DNA of 64,000 nucleotides from Echinostoma caproni. Taxonomy: Eukaryota; Platyhelminthes; Trematoda; Plagiorchiida; Echinostomatidae. Below are positions 59,401 to 64,000 of this stretch, in pieces. Where the stretch lies: positions 1 through 64,000 of the forward strand of contig UZAN01039755.1 in NCBI GenBank assembly GCA_900618425.1, in the 5' to 3' direction. A program made the translations under genes and the position numbers. Each line of letters starts with the position of its first letter. Position 1 is the stretch's first letter. The notes beneath the pieces were generated by a model. It saw only the letters and a list, made by a program, of their open reading frames with translations. It did no database searches and was not told the origin of the DNA.

Positions 59401-62400
59401 CGGCAATAGTATGTCGCCTTTCACTGTGATAGTGAACAATGCTGTTCTCCACACTCTGCCAGTCTAACTTTCCACAGTTTACAGTTTTCATCACTGATCG
59501 ATTCTTCGTTTCACTCCTGTCCAAAAGCAGGCTTTATTCAGTTTATTGATCATTCTTTTGTACATACGTTGATGATTTTTCTAATAAAATACCATAGTGT
59601 GTTAGATGCTTTCATTGATGCCCGATTGGGTACTGAGCTGCATCGCCATTGTAAAATGTGAAAATGCAAGCNAATGCAAGCTAATGCAGCAGCGCTGTTT
59701 TCAATCGATGGCTTCTCACTATTGCTACCGAGTTGGATGTGTCCAAAAACTATAGAATCACTTGGGCACAGTACTTTAGTACTGTTTGTTAAATATTGTT
59801 TGCCACTGGTCAACCTTCAGTTCATTCATGTTGTAAGGGAACACTATGAAGAAGTTTGGCTTATGTTGCAGCTCATCTGCCGCACCCCCATCTGGGATTC
59901 GAACCACGGGCAATAACTTAGTATAATAGTTCGAACCCGGAGTGATCTGGTTAGCAGTCGTAACTCACACGACTCACGCTTGCAGCCTGAAGTTTATATA
60001 CGTGACAGATTGCCGGATACTGTTTCTTTCAAAGACTCAAGGATGCTACTTCCGGAGTATTCGGTTGATAGGTCTAACTCAGAAAAGCGTATGCGGAGAA
60101 GGTCGAAGGAAAGGTGATAAAAATCAATCACACATCACAAACTACTACTCAGAAGTAACCGTGAGTTATGCTTTAAATTGTATAATAAGCAAGAGAGAAG
60201 AGGTGACTCAGATTGCTACGCTGCTGTTGTAAATGGTTTCGATATTGTCGAAATATTTCGAAATATATGTCGGTTTGTGAATGGAAGTGATACAAAAAAT
60301 GACAATAAAAGTTATGTAACCGTTCTTGTTGTACCTGTAATGAAATCGTCGATCATACCGCTGAGCAGTTGCTGTTCCAAAGAGTTCTGAAGCCAAAATG
60401 GAGTCCTGTTTGAACACAACATTGACAATTTAGGGGAGATATCAACATAAACCCATTTTAACTAATGGCCAGATGCACTTCGCATGTTATGCTACATCGC
60501 GTTTATTCATACATCATGATGAACAGTCCTTTGGCATGTTTCCAGTTTATAGCTAGACCAAATTATTCATGTTACCAGCTCTTAGGTAATAATACGTAAA
60601 AATGAGAATAAACTATCGACAGGCGATGGTATCATCGCCACCCGAAATAAAAAATGCCAATTCCTGATATTAAACAAACATATATGTGGTTCAGTATCAT
60701 TAGATGTTTGATAAAGCTACCCTTTTTCGAATTGGACTTGTGAGAATATAGCCCAAATTCCATTCTGTGAAACCATTGTTTATTTGATTTCTTTCCGTGG
60801 GTCTTATTTCTGCATCGCTTTTGTAAATAGTTTAGACTCGAATGTTTCGGACATTTATGAAATTATCGTGATTTTACTGTTTGATTCGTCAACATATCAG
60901 ATACCTCAAAATGGATAAAACCCATGCCTGGACGCCAATTACATGTTTCTAGGATAGATGATCTACCGGATTAGCCATGAAGAATAAGAATTAGCTAAGG
61001 GATTTTCATATTTGCATTACCGTTTCGAGTAATAGAGGACAGTTGATTCAAACAATAAGTATGTAGACTGTAAACATTGATGAATCTACCCTAGATTCCA
61101 CAGGAAAACCACAAATAAGATGATTCTTCTTACTTTGCACCGATAGTTAAATAACATTAAACTTTGATCTAGTTCCCTCTAATGAGTATTCTCCGTGTTA
61201 TCTATAATCCACAACGATGGATTGTTTTCAGTTGCGAACAATTATTCTCAATTTTGCAGAAGACTAAAGATTTATCTATATATTTCGAGATTGTGGGGAG
61301 AGCGTTCAGATAACCCCAGGCATTCATAGACCATTGCCCATTTGGGTTGATTGCTAGGGTCTAGGCTCTCAAGATGGTCATAACATATTGCTTNGGACAA
61401 AAATCGCGGTGGAAACAGTTGACTTCTTCCCCTTGTACCGCCTTCGTAAATGGTTACAAAAAGCTGCTACATTATCCCCACAAACTCCATGGTTATTGTG
61501 GCTGACTCCGTTCTGTTCGACCATGCTTCGTCTATGATTCACTCCCGTCTGTTGTATCGTCGTTGTATCGTCTGCTCTTCTATGCTGGACAAAACCTAGG
61601 ATTTCTTTTCCGACATGTTGATTGCGTTTTTCCTATTCTTTGCTCTTCTTATCAAATCACACGCTTACACCAAAGCAAGCACGTTACTATATAAAATAAT
61701 CAAGATGTATCACAGACGCACTCGAGAAAATTAGATCAGGCGTGCAATTTATCAGCTACAACAATTGATTCATCACCTAAATACACTCCAACTGTAATTT
61801 ACAGAAAGCGTTTATGAGTTTGGCTACGGACATTTGTTGTGAATCAAGTTGCTCTCGGTGAGTACCTCACACGAACACAAGATTCCTCAGCGTATTCTAT
61901 CATCTAGACACATACTTGAAGCCTTACTGTTCGGTGATTCGCTGTATCTTTCTTTCACATCGCTAGATTAGTACATTCACAAGCTCACTCTCTCTCTTTA
62001 GAGCTATCAAAGTTAGCTTGCGTGTTTAAATTCGTCCCGGTTTCACGAAAATAAAACGAACGTTCGTAGAACAGTTTGCTTCCGTCTTCACCTAGAAGCA
62101 TAGTGCGTTAAACTTCAATGCAAAGTTGAACTGAGTTTAAAGAAGGAGAAAGCGATTAGTTCAATGCTTGAAAATCAATCAGGTACCACGAATGTAAACA
62201 TATTTTTATTTATCTTACACATGAGTATAATAATCAGTAGACAGAGTAAGCTCCATGAGCAGCAGAATGAATTGCTCAGCTTTGATAACAGGCAGGTTTA
62301 GACCTTGTAATTGAATAAGCACCTTTCATAGGACCCCAAAAGACTGGATTTGCTACTCAACTAGACAGAAAGGGAGCTTTCTACAAATAATGTTATATGA

Positions 62401-64000
62401 CTCTGGCAGAGTTTAAATCTCAGATATTTGTGCTCGCAGTGCGTTAGTGACAGAGACTAAAATCGCTTGGCCACCTCCAAAGAGTAAGAGGATAAATCGC
62501 AAATAGCCTATTAAACTATATGATAATTCATCCAGTTAGAAATTTTACTGAACGGTAATTTTTGCATAAGTCAAAATCACAATCCATCACCTTTTATCTC
62601 AACTTTCTATTGGGCCTTGGTAGGAATCGTGCTTTCTAAAGAACTCAGCCCTCTAACCTGAACAGAACTAAGTCGAAATTTTGGTTTTGCTTTGCGGCTT
62701 TTTGTATGTTGTGGCTCGTGGCGTTCAAGTGAACTCAAGTTTCTAAGCCACATCCAACACACTTTGTGTTTGAGTTCCGTTGTATCGCAAGAACAATAAA
62801 ATCAGGGAACGCTTTAGGGAACCAAAAAGTGGATTTTAATTAGTTTAAGAGTATCTACAGTAAACACGTGGTGTGATGGTGTTTCTCTATATGGATTTAC
62901 GCGATCATTCAACATATTGGTTGCATCAAAATTCTTGTAAACAAAAGCTGAAACAGCAGTTTTATCATTGTAACTGTATCGGAACAAAAGTTTCGTGTAT
63001 CTACAGAACAAAATAGAGGTATGTTGTTTTAAACAAGAGATAAATATAGAAAATTAGTATACCCCATATAAAATAATGCAAATAATTGTAAATATCAGAA
63101 TAAAGTCACTGGGAAAGGCTTGTTTCCCGAGCCCGTAGATGTAAAAGGATAGTCTCTCGGTAATCGTGAAGATGGTGTCCACGTGAGCAAACACTGGGTG
63201 CTTTGGATATCGACAACAATTTGTGGAGACTATTTACCAACTTGAGATAACGGAGGCCAGTTCATAGACTGGAGAGAATATCAACACCCTTGTTGATGTT
63301 AGGTACAAATGATCGGAATAAACTAATTTTTAGGTTCATTCATGCTACTTTGGATGGGACGGAAATAATCTGAGCCGGAAAAGGGGCAAACGATCACTAT
63401 ATCTTCGGTGTACTTACAGACGACGAAGTTTCGGTGAATTCTAAGGTTCCGGGTGAACAATGAAAAAGGAATGCGGACAGAATAGTACAAATGACCACAA
63501 CAAAATTGTTGTTTACAGAAGAAGATTTTGTGTCGCCAAGTGAAGGAATTTGGTTCCTAGGGGAGACGAAATCCATCAAAGCATTCAATATTCCCGATCT
63601 CAGATAACACTTGCTCGAGAGAACTGAAAGTGTGTGTGAGTTGGATTGCCCTCATTAATGCCAACCCCAGACGGTCGGGATTCGTTTCGGAGAACAAGCT
63701 CGGTAATCTGGCAATATGTGCTGCAAGCTTATCAGCATATGCTTTTTATCAGGGATGGTGATAATAAACAGGGAACATCGGATCTGGTGACCTTGAGTTC
63801 CTTCAAGGTCAGGGGAAGCAAAGTTAGTTGTATCATAGGTTAGAAAATGGGTTGAAAGGGAGAATGCTGCAGGATCCGCAGCAAAGCAACATATTGGTTC
63901 TTCAACCTTAAGAAAGAGTTGATGGGTGAAATACCTAGTTGCCTTCAGATGGACGAAGATAGTGACTATCACTCAACACGCTCGTACTGTGCAGTCTGTC

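Larger units (their letters stand above)
54279..64000. other. unassigned DNA
   Basis: Nearly 10 kb with no recognised gene. It contains a few isolated N positions, a 9-base tandem repeat at 59365-59400 and two tRNA-B-box-like blocks near 57324 and 58278. The frames at 54425-54790, 55531-55821 and 63655-63972 have no family motifs. Confidence 0.35.

Noticed and set aside
1..64000. CRISPR arrays, bacterial operons or ribosome-binding sites
   Set aside because: No regularly spaced direct repeats or compact gene strings; the sequence has introns and eukaryotic retroelements.

Overview
This is eukaryotic DNA: AT-rich, sparse in coding sequence, with a scaffold gap, introns with GT-AG borders and many decayed retroelements. 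The mix of elements (RTE-type LINEs, CR1/jockey-like LINE pieces, Penelope-like retroelements, tRNA-derived SINEs, a SINE with a hammerhead-ribozyme-like core) together with aquaglyceroporins suggests a flatworm, most likely a digenean fluke. That assignment is inference from family resemblance; no species can be named from the sequence alone.

Only two host genes are firmly supported. Both are aquaglyceroporins (water/glycerol channels of the MIP family), on the plus strand about 16 kb apart, and look like an old tandem duplication. Gene 1 is a large exon at 14652-15348. Gene 2 is a large exon at 30972-31746 joined across a 3.8 kb intron to a terminal exon at 35581-35750, giving 314 residues. 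Both large exons stop at the same codon position in the same phase, just after the second NPA box. No terminal exon for gene 1 could be found; it may lie in the assembly gap (20126-20913), be too diverged to see, or be lost.

Layout. 1-14650: unassigned DNA with two tRNA-headed SINE copies (921, 4810) and an antisense SINE-like head (5517); a SINE carrying a hammerhead-like core (7911); a decayed Penelope-like element (8640-10860) split by a solo LTR with a perfect 5-bp target duplication (8795-9270); and an inverted RTE fragment (11580-12420). 14652-35750: the aquaglyceroporin pair, with RTE, CR1-like and Penelope-like debris between them and a 320-bp inverted repeat around the gap. 35751-64000: no recognised host gene; a head-to-tail pair of RTE-type LINEs (40240-43740), another RTE copy (49450-50440), a well preserved SINE (54085-54278), short tandem repeats and long stretches where nothing could be recognised.

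All transposon reading frames seen are broken by stops and frameshifts, so the mobile elements here look dead. Most apparent ORFs under 100 codons are chance frames and are not annotated.
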